DNA of 64,000 nucleotides from Rhizobacter sp. Root1238 (GTDB taxonomy: Bacteria > Pseudomonadota > Gammaproteobacteria > Burkholderiales > Burkholderiaceae_C): assembly GCF_001425825.1 (NCBI RefSeq), contig NZ_LMDM01000048.1:286151-350150 (forward strand), written 5' to 3'. How positions within the stretch are numbered: position 1 is the first letter of the stretch; each line of letters opens with the position of its first letter. A program made the position numbers and the translations under genes. Positions 45,119-59,409 of this stretch are shown here, piece by piece. A model generated the notes under the pieces. The model saw only the letters and a program-made list of their open reading frames with translations. It had not been told where the DNA came from and ran no database searches.

Positions 45119-46285
45119 TCAGGGCTTGATGAAGGTCACGCTGTAGCTGAAGCTCTTCGCGACGCCGCCGATCTTGACGTTCGACACCGTCACGCCGAGC
45201 TTCGTGTCGGCCGGCGCGCGCGACCAGGGTTGCCCGCTGCCGCCGATCGACCAGGCCACCGTGTTCTCGGCATAGCCCTTGTCGAGCTCGGCCACGCCGG
45301 TCACCGGCACGGCCGTACCGGCGTCGTCGGTCATCGTCACGGTGGCGGCCGAGAAATCGGCACCGGGGTACGAGAACGACCAGCGCATCGTCGGCTCGGC
45401 GATGCTGCTGTCCCACGGCACGTAGCCGCGCGGCGGCCACGGCATGCCGTTCGGCACGCTCGGCGCCGCATGCGTGTTCCCCAGCACCCACAGCGCGTTG
45501 CCCTGCGGCGTGTCGCCGGTGCCGACCTCGCCGAGCACCAGGCTGAAGACCCAGCGCCGGTGGCCGAGCGACGCGACGTCGCCGTCCATCACGTACAGCG
45601 GGATCGAGCCGATGCCCGAGCTGCTGGCGTTCGCGCTGTTGAGGTTGGTGCCCCGCGCGATGTTCGATTTGCCGGCCGCGGTGGCGCCGTCGGCGGTGTA
45701 GCACTTCCAAGTGGTCGGCGGCGTGTGGCTGAGCTGGCCGTTGGCGTCGAACATCAGCGCGGCCTGCTGGGCCTGGGCCGATTTGGCCAGCGACAGCGTC
45801 ACGTCGCCCGGCAGGCCGGCCATCGCGCGGTAGTAGTTGACGAGCTTGACGACCGCGTTCTTGTACGCCAGCGGCGTGTCGCCGGCCGTGCAACCGGCGA
45901 CATTGCCGGTCCAGCTGAAGGAGGTCTTGCGCAGCGCGACGAAGCCGTCCTGGTAACGCGCGAGCACCTCGGCCCGGTTGCTGGTGTCGATCGCACCGAA
46001 GGCGGTGGCGCTCGCGGGTGCGGGTGCGGGTGCGGGTGCGGGTGCGGGTGCGGGTGCGGGTGCAGGTGCAGGCGACGGCGCAGGTGCGGGAGCCGGTGCG
46101 GGAGAAGGTGCAGGCGATGGCGCCGGTGAAGGTGCAGGAGACGGCGCAGGCGCCGGGCTCGGCGCATTGCCGGTCGGCGGGTTCTGGCTGACCTCGGTGC
46201 TGTCGCCGCCGCTGCCGCAGGCGGCCAGCATCAACAGGCTCAACAGCCCGACCGAGGTTCCGATGGAATGACGATGAGAAGGCAT
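45119..46285 (-). CDS. CAP-domain lipoprotein with long Pro/Ala linker
   Basis: 388 residues. Lipobox LMLAAC near residue 22, then about 60 residues of Ala-Pro and Ser-Pro repeats (residues about 40-95), then a SCP/PR1-like CAP domain: KLVNYYRAMAGLP, a QAQQAALMF helix, LSHTPP, SSGIGSIPLYVMDGD and GHRRWVF. Outer-membrane anchoring with a rigid spacer is expected. CAP proteins in bacteria have varied, mostly unknown roles. The linker is encoded by a hexanucleotide repeat (46014-46061). Confidence 0.85.
   Translation of the reverse strand: MPSHRHSIGTSVGLLSLLMLAACGSGGDSTEVSQNPPTGNAPSPAPAPSPAPSPAPSPAPSPAPAPAPAPSPAPAPAPAPAPAPAPAPAPASATAFGAIDTSNRAEVLARYQDGFVALRKTSFSWTGNVAGCTAGDTPLAYKNAVVKLVNYYRAMAGLPGDVTLSLAKSAQAQQAALMFDANGQLSHTPPTTWKCYTADGATAAGKSNIARGTNLNSANASSSGIGSIPLYVMDGDVASLGHRRWVFSLVLGEVGTGDTPQGNALWVLGNTHAAPSVPNGMPWPPRGYVPWDSSIAEPTMRWSFSYPGADFSAATVTMTDDAGTAVPVTGVAELDKGYAENTVAWSIGGSGQPWSRAPADTKLGVTVSNVKIGGVAKSFSYSVTFIKP
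46014..46061 (+). repeat. Hexanucleotide microsatellite (GCGGGT)8 within the CAP gene
   Basis: Eight perfect GCGGGT units, flanked by degenerate units to about 46145, encode the Ala-Pro linker of the CAP-domain lipoprotein on the other strand. Changes of one unit would add or remove two residues without a frameshift, so the linker length may vary among strains. Confidence 0.85.
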
Positions 46286-46416
46286 GCCCCGCGGCAAGCA
46301 AGCCGGGGACCACGCGGCGCGCCGGTGCGCAGGTCCGTTTCGGGCCCTTATCCGGCACGATCCGCACACATCGCGTTGCAAGGCCGACGCCGGGCGTCAC
46401 ACCTTTCGCCGGCGCG

Positions 46417-47394
46417 TCAGGAGGGTCGCCACACCGGCGATTCGGCGATCACGACCCGGCGCGGCAGGACCTTCGCCTGCGTGAAGGCGTCGGCGATGCG
46501 CTGCTGCTCGGCCAGCGCGTCGGCGTCGACCGCCTGCACGCGGTAGCTGCGCCGCAGGTTGGCCGCGGCCACCGTCGCGGCATCCAGGCCGATCACCGGC
46601 GCGTGCCATTCGGCGGCCGGGCCGGGGTTCTTCTTGATCCAGTCGCCGGCGCGCTGCAGTTCGGCGAACACCGCATTGAGCACGTCCGGGCGCCGCTGCG
46701 CATACGGCGTACCGGCCAGGTAGAAGCGCCGGTAGCTCGACAGCGCACCGCCGTCGAGCAGGATGCGCGCGCCGGACTGGCGCTGCACCGCGGCCAGGAA
46801 CGGGTCCCAGATCACCCAGGCGGCCACGCTGCCGTTCTCGAACGCGGCGCGCGCATCGGCCGGGCTCAGGTAGGCCGGCTCGATGTCGTTGATCGACAGC
46901 CCCGCCTGGCCGAGCGCCTCCAGCAACATGTAGTGCGCGCCGGCGCCCTTCGCGAACGCGAGCTTGCGGCCTTTCAGCTGCGCGACGCTCGTGACCGGCG
47001 AATCCTTCGGCACGACGATCGCCTGGGCCTGGGGCGACGGCGTCTCGATCGCGCAGTAGGTGAGCTTCGCGCCGGCCGCCAGCGCGAACGGCGGCACCGC
47101 ATCGGCCACGTCGGCGCTCAGCTCGATCGCGCCGACGTTCAGCGCCTCCAGCAGCGGCAGCCCCGAGCTGAACTCATGCCAGGTGACGCGGACCTTCAGC
47201 GGCGCCAGCGCCTGCTCCAGCGTGCCGCGCGACTTCAGGAAGATCATCAGCGTGGACGACTTCTGGAAGCCGATGCGCAGCGTCTCGGTGTCGGCCGCGC
47301 GGGTGGCCGGCACGACGCTCGCCGCCAGGGCGGCCGCGATGAAGCGGCGGCGTGGGTGGGACGGACCGGCGTCCGGAAAATCGGGGGACTGCAT
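46417..47394 (-). CDS. Aliphatic sulfonate-type ABC substrate-binding protein, Tat-exported
   Basis: 325 residues. The N-terminus has a twin-arginine motif (RRRFIAAALAAS) before a hydrophobic stretch ending ATRAAD. The mature part resembles SsuA/NMT1-like proteins: RIGFQKSSTLMIF, FSSGLPLLEALNVGAIEL, SVAQLKGRKLAFAKGAGAHY and AWVIWDPFLAAV. These bind alkanesulfonates, taurine or similar small organics. No permease or ATPase genes lie nearby, so it is an orphan component. Confidence 0.85.
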   Translation of the reverse strand: MQSPDFPDAGPSHPRRRFIAAALAASVVPATRAADTETLRIGFQKSSTLMIFLKSRGTLEQALAPLKVRVTWHEFSSGLPLLEALNVGAIELSADVADAVPPFALAAGAKLTYCAIETPSPQAQAIVVPKDSPVTSVAQLKGRKLAFAKGAGAHYMLLEALGQAGLSINDIEPAYLSPADARAAFENGSVAAWVIWDPFLAAVQRQSGARILLDGGALSSYRRFYLAGTPYAQRRPDVLNAVFAELQRAGDWIKKNPGPAAEWHAPVIGLDAATVAAANLRRSYRVQAVDADALAEQQRIADAFTQAKVLPRRVVIAESPVWRPS

Positions 47395-47501
47395 CGAAGG
47401 CTCTCGGGGGTGGCGGAGCCCGCGACGCTAAGCGCCGCCCCGTGCGCCGGCAACGACGCAATGCGCAGATCCTTATGCGGCCTCGGCCTTCTTCAGGCGC
47501 C

Positions 47502-47750
47502 TCAGGTGCTTTCGACCCGGCTGCGGTCGCGGATCACCGAGCGCCCGGCCGTCATCGCGTAGTGCAGCGCCGATTCGGGGTCGGTCCAGCAGCGGCCGTC
47601 GCACATCGATTCGTCGCGGAACACCTCGCACGGCGCTCCGCTGCCGTGCACCTGTTTCACCACCACCGCGGCCACGTAGCCGCCGTGCGCCGCTTCGATG
47701 GCGCCGGCGTAGATCTTGAAGTCGCCGACCGTCTGCTCCTGGAAATGCAT
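47502..47750 (-). CDS. Small protein of unknown function
   Basis: 82 residues from ATG 47750, preceded by GGAG; a GTG 12 bases earlier is possible. No signal peptide. It has FKIYAGAIEAAHGGYVAAVV, a Cys pair CDGRC and a tail DPESALHYAMTAGRSVIRDR. I do not recognise the family. Coding is supported by clean codon bias, a ribosome site and lack of a better frame. It lies alone between the orphan binding protein and glgA. Confidence 0.6.
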   Translation of the reverse strand: MHFQEQTVGDFKIYAGAIEAAHGGYVAAVVVKQVHGSGAPCEVFRDESMCDGRCWTDPESALHYAMTAGRSVIRDRSRVEST

Positions 47751-47829
47751 GCTCTGCTCCACGCCGGCTCCGTTGCCGCAAGGGGCGAACTTTGAACCCG
47801 TTCCCGTGCAATTTCCATCGACAAGATTG

Positions 47830-47850
47830 GCGCCCCCGAACGGGGGGGCC
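47830..47850. terminator. GC-rich hairpin downstream of glgA, possible terminator
   Basis: CGCCCCC-GAAC-GGGGGGG lies 15 bp past the glgA stop on its transcript. No T tract follows, so the role is uncertain. Confidence 0.3.
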
Positions 47851-47864
47851 GGCGGGTCGGGCCC

Positions 47865-49316
47865 CTACTTCTCCCGGCATTGCGCGTAGAGGCGCATGTA
47901 CGACGCGGCGGCCACGTCCCACGAGAACTCCTGCGCCATCGCGCGGCGCATCAGCTGCTGCCACAGCGCCGGCTGGCCGTAGGCGTGCAGCAGCCGGTCG
48001 ACGGTGACCTCCAGCGCCATCGAGCTGGCCGGCTCGAACGAGAAGCCGGTCGCGCGGTCGGTGCGGATCGTCTCGTCGGTGGTGTCGACCACCGTGTCGA
48101 CCAGCCCGCCGACGCGCCGCACCACCGGCAGCGTGCCGTAGCGCAATGCGTACAGCTGCGTCAGCCCGCAGGGCTCGAAGCGCGACGGCATCAGCAGCGC
48201 GTCGCTGCCGGCGATGATGCGGTGCGCGAGCGCCTCGTCGTACACCGTGCGCACCGCCACCTGCGCCGGATGGGCGCGGGCGGCGCCCTCGAACGCGGCT
48301 TCGAGCGCGCGGTCGCCGTTGCCTTGCAGCGCGAACTGCCCGCCCCGCTGGAGAATGCCCGGCAGCGCCGCCAGCACCAGGTCCAGCCCCTTCTGCGACG
48401 TGAGCCGGCTGACGACGCCGAACAGCGGTGCATCGGCGCGCCGCTCCAGCCCCAGCTCGGTCTGCAGCGCATGCTTGCAGACCGCCTTGCCGACCAGCGA
48501 GTCGGCCTGGTAGCGCTTCTCGATGCCGGCATCGGTGGCCGGGTTCCAGACCTCCGGGTCGACGCCGTTCAGGATGCCGCAGACATCGCCGCCGCGGCCG
48601 CGGATCACGCCGTCGAGCCCGCAGCCGTATTCGTGCGTCGCGATCTCGCGCGCATAGGTCGGGCTGACGGTGGTCACGCGGTCGGCGAACTTCAGCCCGG
48701 CCTTCATGAACGACAGCTGGCTGTGGTACTCGACGCCCGACGCCGCCATGTAGCGCGCCGGCAGCCCGAGCAGGTTGAAGTCGCCGGCCGGGAACAGCCC
48801 CTGGTAGGCCAGGTTGTGCACCGTGAAGACGCGTGCCGCGCGCGTCGGCGCATGGGCGTGCGCATAGGCGCAGGCCATCGCGGCATGCCAGTCGTGGGTG
48901 TGCAGCACGTCGGGCACCCAGCCGGGATCGAACTCGCCGGCGGCGATGTGGGCCGCGACCCACCCAAGCAACGCGAAACGCTGCGCGTTGTCGGGCCATT
49001 CGTTGCCGTCGGGCGCCTGGTACGGGCTGCCGCCGCGCCGGTACAGGTACGGCGCGTCGACCACGTAGACCGGCAGCCCGCTGACCGGCATCGTGCCGAG
49101 CGTCAGCCGCACGCGCGCGGCGCCGAACGCGGCGCCGATCTCGCAGACGGTCTGCTGCCGCAGCACCGCGTCGGCGATGGCCGGCAGGCCGGGCAGCACC
49201 AGCCGCACGTCGGCCCCGGCGCGCGCGAGCGCCTGCGGCAACGCGCCGGCCACGTCGGCCAGGCCGCCGGTCTTGACCAGCGGGAAGATTTCAGCAGCGA
49301 CCTGGAGTACTTTCAT
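47865..49316 (-). CDS. glgA: Glycogen synthase (ADP-glucose, GT5)
   Basis: 483 residues. The starch/glycogen synthase start [20 protein letters not shown] contains the ADP-glucose-binding KTGGL; later motifs are [24 protein letters not shown] and [20 protein letters not shown] with the catalytic-region Glu. It elongates alpha-1,4-glucan from ADP-glucose. It follows glgC by 7 bp in a two-gene operon divergent from the degradation and branching genes. Length is standard. Confidence 0.95.
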   Translation of the reverse strand: MKVLQVAAEIFPLVKTGGLADVAGALPQALARAGADVRLVLPGLPAIADAVLRQQTVCEIGAAFGAARVRLTLGTMPVSGLPVYVVDAPYLYRRGGSPYQAPDGNEWPDNAQRFALLGWVAAHIAAGEFDPGWVPDVLHTHDWHAAMACAYAHAHAPTRAARVFTVHNLAYQGLFPAGDFNLLGLPARYMAASGVEYHSQLSFMKAGLKFADRVTTVSPTYAREIATHEYGCGLDGVIRGRGGDVCGILNGVDPEVWNPATDAGIEKRYQADSLVGKAVCKHALQTELGLERRADAPLFGVVSRLTSQKGLDLVLAALPGILQRGGQFALQGNGDRALEAAFEGAARAHPAQVAVRTVYDEALAHRIIAGSDALLMPSRFEPCGLTQLYALRYGTLPVVRRVGGLVDTVVDTTDETIRTDRATGFSFEPASSMALEVTVDRLLHAYGQPALWQQLMRRAMAQEFSWDVAAASYMRLYAQCREK

Positions 49317-49323
49317 GCAGTGA

Positions 49324-50592
49324 TCAAGCGGTCAGTTTGGCGAGCATGTCGCGTGTGACGAGGGTGATGCCGTTCTCGGAACGGTGGAAGCGCTCGGCAT
49401 CGAGTTCGGCATCCTCGCCGATCACCATGCCGTCGGGGATCACGCAGGCGCGGTCGACCACCACCCGCGTGAGCCGCGCGCCGCGGCCGATCTGCGCGCC
49501 CGGCAGCAGCACCGACCAGTTGACGACCGCATGCGAATGCACCCGCACGCTCGAGAACAGCACCGTGCGCGTGACCGAGCCCGAGACGATGCAGCCGCCC
49601 GACACCAGCGACTCGACCGCCATGCCGCGGCGCTCGTCCTGGTTGTGCACGAACTTGGCCGGGGGCAGCTGCTCCTGGTAGGTCCAGATCGGCCAGCGCT
49701 TGTCGTACAGGTTCAGCAGCGGGTCGGTGGCGGTCAGGTCGATGTTGGCATCCCAGTACGCATCGATGGTGCCGACGTCGCGCCAGTACGGTGCCTCGCC
49801 ATGGCGCGTGCTGACGCAGCTCAGCTCGAACGGGTGCGCCGAGGCCTGGCCGTTGCGCACCGCGCGCGGGATGATGTCCTTGCCGAAGTCGTGGCTCGAA
49901 TCGGCGTCGTTCATGTCGCGCTCGAGCTCCTTGTAGAGGTAGCGCGCATTGAAGATGTAGATGCCCATGCTGGCGAGCGCCATGTCGGGGCGGCCCGGCA
50001 TCGGCGGCGGGTCGGCCGGCTTCTCGACGAATTCGGTGATGTGGTTGTCGCGATCGACCGCCATCACGCCGAAGGCCACCGCCTCGTGGCGCGGCACCGC
50101 GATGCAGCCGACCGTGCACTCGCGGCCCTTGGCGACGTGGTCGGCCAGCATCAGCGCGTAGTTCATCTTGTAGATGTGGTCGCCGGCCAGCACCACCACG
50201 TAGTCGGCGCCGTAGCTCGCGAGGATGTCCTGGTTCTGGTAGACGGCGTCGGCGGTGCCGCGGTACCAGCTCTCGTCGTCGTTGCGCTGCTGCGCCGGCA
50301 GCAGGTCGACGAACTCGTTCATCTCGCTCTTCAGGAAGGCCCAGCCGCGCTGCAGGTGGCGCAACAGGCTGTGCGACTTGTACTGCGTGATCACGCCGAT
50401 GCGGCGGATGCCGGAGTTCAGGCAGTTCGACAGCGCGAAATCGATGATGCGGAACTTGCCGCCGAAGTAGACGGCCGGCTTGGCGCGGCGGTCGGTCAGG
50501 TTCTTCAGCCGGCTGCCGCGGCCGCCCGCCAGCACCAGCGCGACGGCGCGCTTGGGCAGGTCGAGGCTCAACGCAAGATCGATGGGTTGCAT
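49324..50592 (-). CDS. glgC: Glucose-1-phosphate adenylyltransferase
   Basis: 422 residues. Nucleotidyltransferase domain: [20 protein letters not shown] and [20 protein letters not shown], then [14 protein letters not shown] and [20 protein letters not shown]; the C-terminal beta-helix has the hexapeptide-like repeats [20 protein letters not shown]. It makes ADP-glucose from ATP and glucose-1-phosphate, the committed and allosterically controlled step. ATG 50592 follows GGAGA. First gene of the glgCA operon. Confidence 0.95.
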   Translation of the reverse strand: MQPIDLALSLDLPKRAVALVLAGGRGSRLKNLTDRRAKPAVYFGGKFRIIDFALSNCLNSGIRRIGVITQYKSHSLLRHLQRGWAFLKSEMNEFVDLLPAQQRNDDESWYRGTADAVYQNQDILASYGADYVVVLAGDHIYKMNYALMLADHVAKGRECTVGCIAVPRHEAVAFGVMAVDRDNHITEFVEKPADPPPMPGRPDMALASMGIYIFNARYLYKELERDMNDADSSHDFGKDIIPRAVRNGQASAHPFELSCVSTRHGEAPYWRDVGTIDAYWDANIDLTATDPLLNLYDKRWPIWTYQEQLPPAKFVHNQDERRGMAVESLVSGGCIVSGSVTRTVLFSSVRVHSHAVVNWSVLLPGAQIGRGARLTRVVVDRACVIPDGMVIGEDAELDAERFHRSENGITLVTRDMLAKLTA

Positions 50593-50733
50593 GATGTCTC
50601 CAGGAGGGGTCGCGGCGCGCACCGATTGTGCACGGCCCGCACCGCATTGAAGCACTGCCCCCGCGCTTGCGCATGCCGGGACAAACGAGCAAAGTGTCGG
50701 CCACACAGCAGCACCCCGTCGACGACTCCCCCC

Positions 50734-53202
<2,469 letters not shown>

Positions 53203-53221
53203 CGTTCCTGCCCTGCCGCCC

Positions 53222-55399
53222 ATGCTGACGCCCGCCGAGATCGAGGCCCTCCGCCACGCCCGCCACGGCGATCCATTCTCGGTGCTCGGCGCGCATGAAG
53301 ACGCCAGCGGCCAGCGCTGGCTGCGCTGCTTCCAGCCCGGCGCGCGGGCGGCGCTGGCGGTCGATGCCGACAACGGCCAGCCGCTGTCGATGCTGACGCA
53401 GCTGCACCCCGACGGCGTCTTCGAAGGCATGCTCGGCAGCACCGCCGGCGCCTGGCGACTGCAGTTCACCTGGCCCGACGGCTCCAGCTCCACCGTCGAC
53501 GACCCGTACCGCTTCCCGCCGGTGCTCGGCGAGGTGGACGTGTGGCTGCTCGCCGAGGGCACGCACCTGCGGCCGTACGAGACGCTGGGCGCGCAGATCC
53601 GCGTGATGGACGGCGTCAGCGGCGCGAGCTTCGCGGTGTGGGCGCCGAACGCGTCGCGCGTCAGCGTGGTCGGCGACTTCAACCACTGGGACGGCCGCGT
53701 CCACCCGATGCGGCTGCGCCGCGAGTGCGGCGTCTGGGAGATCTTCCTGCCCGGCATCGCCGAGGGTGCGCGCTACAAGTACGAGATCCGCACCGCCGAC
53801 GGCCATGTGCTGCCGCAGAAGGCCGACCCGTACGCGCTGCAGTCCGAGCTGCGGCCGGCCACCGCGAGCGTGGTGTCGCACATGCCGCGGCTCGCGCCGG
53901 CGTCGGCGCAGCGCCAGCAGTCGAATGCGCTCGATGCGCCGGTCAGCATCTACGAGGTGCACCTCGGCTCGTGGCGGCGCAAGCCCGAGGACAACGACCG
54001 CTGGCTGACCTGGGACGAACTCGCCGACACGCTGGTGCCGTATGCGCAGGACATGGGCTTCACCCACCTCGAGCTGATGCCGGTCAGCGAGCACCCGTTC
54101 GACGGGTCGTGGGGCTACCAGCCGGTGGGGCTCTATTCGCCCACCGCCCGCTTCGGCGACGGCCCCGGCTTCCGCCGCTTCGTCGACCGCTGCCATTCGG
54201 CCGGCCTCGGCGTGCTGCTCGACTGGGTACCGGCGCATTTCCCGAGCGACGTGCACGGCCTCGCGCAGTTCGACGGCACGCACCTGTACGAATACGCCGA
54301 CCCGCGCGAAGGCTTCCACAACGACTGGAACACGCTGATCTACAACCTCGGCCGCACCGAGGTGCGCAACTTCCTGGTCGGCAATGCGCTGTACTGGCTG
54401 GAGCGCTACGACGTCGACGGACTGCGCGTCGATGCAGTCGCGTCGATGCTGTACCGCGACTACAGCCGCGAGCCCGGCGAATGGATTCCCAACGTGCACG
54501 GCGGGCGCGAGAACCTGGAGGCGATCTCGTTCCTGAAGCGCATGAACGAGGTGGTCGGCATCGAACGCGCGCAGGCGGTGACGCTGGCCGAGGAGTCGAC
54601 CGCGTTCCCGGCGGTGTCGCGCCCGACCTTCGCCGGCGGGCTGGGCTTCCACTACAAGTGGAACATGGGCTGGATGCACGACACGCTGAAGTACATGGCG
54701 CGCGACCCGGTGCACCGCAAGCACCACCACGGCGAGATGACCTTCGGGCTGGTCTACGCGTTCAACGAGAACTTCGTGCTGCCGCTGTCGCACGACGAGG
54801 TGGTGCACGGCAAGGGCTCGCTGATCGCGAAGATGCCGGGCGACCGCTGGCAGAAGTTCGCGAACCTGCGGGCCTACTACGGCTTCATGTTCGGCCACCC
54901 GGGCAAGAAGCTGCTGTTCATGGGCGGCGAGTTCGCGCAGGAACGCGAGTGGGACCATGACCAGAGCCTCGACTGGCACCTGCTGTCCGATGGCCTGCAT
55001 GAAGGCATGCAGCGCCTGGTGCGCGACCTGAACCGCTTCTACCGCGCGACGCCGGCGTTGTACGAGCAGGACTTCGTGCCGGCCGGTTTCGAGTGGATCG
55101 ACCACCAGGATGCCGAGCATTCGGTGATCAGCTTCGTGCGCCACGGCCGCCGCGACGGCGCGACGGTGGTCGTCGTGTCGAACCTGACGCCGACGGTGCG
55201 GCAAGGCTTTCGCATCGGCGTGCCGCGGCCGGGCCAGTACCGCGAGCGCATCAACACCGATTCGGCGCACTACGGCGGCAGCAACGTCGGCACGCCGCTC
55301 GGTGCGGCGCAATCGGAAGACGTGCCGTGGCAGGGCCGCGCGCAGTCGGTGATGCTGACGCTGCCGCCGCTCGCCACCGTCTTCCTGGAGTGGCGATGA
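53222..55399 (+). CDS. glgB: 1,4-alpha-glucan branching enzyme
   Basis: 725 residues. Two N-terminal beta-sandwich modules (about 10-100 and 105-210; [15 protein letters not shown] marks the CBM48), then a GH13 barrel with [19 protein letters not shown] (nucleophile Asp), LAEEST (acid/base Glu) and LSHDEV (third acid), and a C-terminal beta domain. It transfers alpha-1,4 segments to alpha-1,6 positions. It begins 19 bp after glgP. Confidence 0.95.
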   Translation: MLTPAEIEALRHARHGDPFSVLGAHEDASGQRWLRCFQPGARAALAVDADNGQPLSMLTQLHPDGVFEGMLGSTAGAWRLQFTWPDGSSSTVDDPYRFPPVLGEVDVWLLAEGTHLRPYETLGAQIRVMDGVSGASFAVWAPNASRVSVVGDFNHWDGRVHPMRLRRECGVWEIFLPGIAEGARYKYEIRTADGHVLPQKADPYALQSELRPATASVVSHMPRLAPASAQRQQSNALDAPVSIYEVHLGSWRRKPEDNDRWLTWDELADTLVPYAQDMGFTHLELMPVSEHPFDGSWGYQPVGLYSPTARFGDGPGFRRFVDRCHSAGLGVLLDWVPAHFPSDVHGLAQFDGTHLYEYADPREGFHNDWNTLIYNLGRTEVRNFLVGNALYWLERYDVDGLRVDAVASMLYRDYSREPGEWIPNVHGGRENLEAISFLKRMNEVVGIERAQAVTLAEESTAFPAVSRPTFAGGLGFHYKWNMGWMHDTLKYMARDPVHRKHHHGEMTFGLVYAFNENFVLPLSHDEVVHGKGSLIAKMPGDRWQKFANLRAYYGFMFGHPGKKLLFMGGEFAQEREWDHDQSLDWHLLSDGLHEGMQRLVRDLNRFYRATPALYEQDFVPAGFEWIDHQDAEHSVISFVRHGRRDGATVVVVSNLTPTVRQGFRIGVPRPGQYRERINTDSAHYGGSNVGTPLGAAQSEDVPWQGRAQSVMLTLPPLATVFLEWR

Positions 55400-55429
55400 C
55401 GACCCCTCGGTCGATGAGTACATCGCCCA

Positions 55430-55483
55430 CTCCCCCGAGGGGAGCGCCGGCCGGCTTGGGAGCGGCCCGGCGCTCGGCCGGCG
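55430..55483. repeat. Two hairpins between glgB and glgX
   Basis: CTCCCC-CGA-GGGGAG (55430-55444) is followed at once by CGCCGGCCG/CGGCCGGCG (55445-55453 and 55475-55483), a perfect 9-bp stem ending one base before the glgX start codon. The second hairpin would bury the glgX ribosome site in the mRNA. The block looks like a mobile GC palindrome of the kind dispersed in related genomes, which is an inference. Confidence 0.55.
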
Positions 55484-55484
55484 G

Positions 55485-57560
<2,076 letters not shown>

Positions 57561-57576
57561 CAGGCAGATCGAGATC

Positions 57577-57747
57577 CGTTCGCCCTGAGCTTGTCGAAGG
57601 GGCTGCGCGCATTGAACCGGGGCTTCGACAAGCTCAGCCCGAACGGGCACCACCATCGGCGTTGAAACAGGCGCCACCGTTCGCCCTGAGCCTGTCGAAG
57701 GGCCTGCGCGCATCGAACCAGGGCGTCGACAGGCTCAGCCCGAACGG
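57577..57747. repeat. BIME-like pair of REP hairpins between glgX and malQ
   Basis: Two units in tandem. Unit 1: CCGTTCGCCCTGAGCTTGTC (57577-57602 with flank) pairs with its inverted copy at 57620-57646. Unit 2: 57678-57703 pairs with 57722-57747. Loops are about 18 bases and begin with CTGCGCGCAT in both. The core is shared with 2779-2804 and 63683-63754. Lying inside an operon, the hairpins may stabilise the upstream mRNA or lower malQ expression. They make up most of the 226-bp gap. Confidence 0.88.
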
Positions 57748-57786
57748 AGTTTCAATTCCGAAGCCCCCGAGCGAGGAACCACGACC

Positions 57787-59301
57787 ATGAGATTCCCCCG
57801 CGCCAGCGGCGTGCTGCTGCACCCGACCTCGCTGCCCGGCCCGCACGGCAGCGGCGATTTCGGCCCGGCCGCCTACCACTTCGTCGACTGGCTCGCGACC
57901 GCGCGGCAGCGGCTGTGGCAGATGCTGCCGCTGGGCGGCATCGGCCCCGGCAACTCGCCGTACATGAGCAGCTCGGCCTTTGCCGGCAACGTGCTGCTGA
58001 TCGACCTGGCCGAGCTCGGCCAGCACGGCTGGCTGACCGCCGACGAGCTGCTGCCGCCCGACGGCATCGAGTCGCACCGGCTGAACTTCGCGGCGGTCTG
58101 GCCGTACCGCATGGATCGCCTCGCGCGCGCCGCGCGGCGTTTTGCCGTGACGGCCACGCCGCAGCAGACGCAGGCGCTGCAGGCCTTCTGCGCCGAGCAC
58201 GCCAGCTGGATCGACGACTACACGCTCTTCATGGCGCTGGCCGACCACCACGACTGGGCGCCGTGGTGCGACTGGGGCGGCGGCCTCGCGCAGCGCGAGC
58301 CGGCGGCCTTGGCGGCAGCCCGCGTGCTGCATGCCGAGCGCATCGCGTTCTGGACCTTCTGCCAGTGGCGCTTCTTCGTGCAGTGGGAGCGCCTGAAGGA
58401 CCACGCGACCAGCCGCGGCGTGCAGGTGATCGGCGATGCGCCGATCTTCATCGCCTACCAGAGCGCCGAGGTGTGGGCACGGCAAGACCTGTTCGAACTC
58501 GATGCGCGGGGCCAGCCGACCGTGGTGGCCGGCGTGCCGCCGGACTTCTTCAGCGAGACCGGGCAGCGCTGGGGCAACCCACTGTACCGCTGGAGCGCGC
58601 ATGCGGCCGAGGGCTACGCCTGGTGGGTCGAGCGCATCCGCCGCACCTTCGAGCTGGTCGACATCGTGCGCATCGACCACTTCCGCGGCTTCGCGAGCTA
58701 CTGGGAGATCCCGGCCAGCGAAGAGACCGCGATCCGCGGGCACTGGCGGCCGGGGCCGGGCGAGGCCTTGTTCGACGCGATCGCCGACGCGCTGGGCACG
58801 CTGCCGATCATTGCGGAAGACCTGGGCGTGGTGACGCCGGACGTCGAGGCGCTGCGGCGCAAGTTCGCGCTGCCGGGCATGCGCATCCTGCACTTCGCGT
58901 TCGGCGGCGACAGCGCCAACCCGTTCCTGCCGCACAACCACGAGGCCGACACCGTGGTCTACAGCGGCACGCACGACAACGACACCAGCGTCGGCTGGTG
59001 GGCCACCGCGACCGAGGCGCAACGGCGCCATGCGTCGGCCTACCTGACGACCGACGGCAGCGACATCGCGTGGGAGCTGATCCGCACCGCCTGCGCATCG
59101 GTGGCCGACACCGCGGTGCACCCGATGCAGGATGTGCTGCGACTCCCGGGCGCCGACCGGATGAACTATCCCGGCAAGCCCTCGGGCTACTGGGAATGGC
59201 GTTTCAGCTGGGACCAGGTGATGCCGGCGCATGCGCACGAGCTGGCGCTGCTGACGCGGCTGTATGGCCGCGACGGCGTGGTCGCCGTGCCGGGCGCCTA
59301 G
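57787..59301 (+). CDS. malQ: 4-alpha-glucanotransferase (amylomaltase, GH77)
   Basis: 504 residues. The family start RASGVLLHPTSLPGPHGSGD and FGPAAYHFVDWL, LPLGGIGPGNSPYMSSSAFA, catalytic IVRIDHFRGF (nucleophile Asp), IIAEDLG (Glu) and YSGTHDNDT (third acid). It rearranges maltodextrins from glycogen breakdown. GAGGAA precedes ATG 57787. It closes the glycogen run, separated from glgX by the REP block. Confidence 0.94.
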   Translation: MRFPRASGVLLHPTSLPGPHGSGDFGPAAYHFVDWLATARQRLWQMLPLGGIGPGNSPYMSSSAFAGNVLLIDLAELGQHGWLTADELLPPDGIESHRLNFAAVWPYRMDRLARAARRFAVTATPQQTQALQAFCAEHASWIDDYTLFMALADHHDWAPWCDWGGGLAQREPAALAAARVLHAERIAFWTFCQWRFFVQWERLKDHATSRGVQVIGDAPIFIAYQSAEVWARQDLFELDARGQPTVVAGVPPDFFSETGQRWGNPLYRWSAHAAEGYAWWVERIRRTFELVDIVRIDHFRGFASYWEIPASEETAIRGHWRPGPGEALFDAIADALGTLPIIAEDLGVVTPDVEALRRKFALPGMRILHFAFGGDSANPFLPHNHEADTVVYSGTHDNDTSVGWWATATEAQRRHASAYLTTDGSDIAWELIRTACASVADTAVHPMQDVLRLPGADRMNYPGKPSGYWEWRFSWDQVMPAHAHELALLTRLYGRDGVVAVPGA

Positions 59302-59329
59302 CCGGACTCGCGCGCCGCCCGGCCGGCAG

Positions 59330-59359
59330 GGGGATCTTGCAAGCCGCCAAAGCATCCCC
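59330..59359 (+). promoter_or_regulatory. Possible structured leader of the small gene at 59410
   Basis: GGGGAT and ATCCCC pair as a 6-bp stem closing a 18-base loop that itself holds CTTGCAAG; further down GGACGGC and GCCGCCCC can pair just before the CCGGAAGGA ribosome site. The 108-bp gap is unusually patterned for its length. Function is a guess: leader regulation or a small RNA. Confidence 0.25.
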
Positions 59360-59409
59360 ACTTCTCGGAAACGGGACGGCCTGGCGCCGCCCCACCCGGA
59401 AGGAAACGC

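Noticed and set aside
45978..46271. Plus-strand Gly-Ala repeat protein
   Set aside because: It is the complement of the Ala-Pro linker in the CAP-domain lipoprotein, which has a signal peptide and a real domain.
47830..47850. Strong rho-independent terminator for glgA
   Set aside because: The stem is good but no T tract follows on either strand, so only a low-confidence feature is kept.
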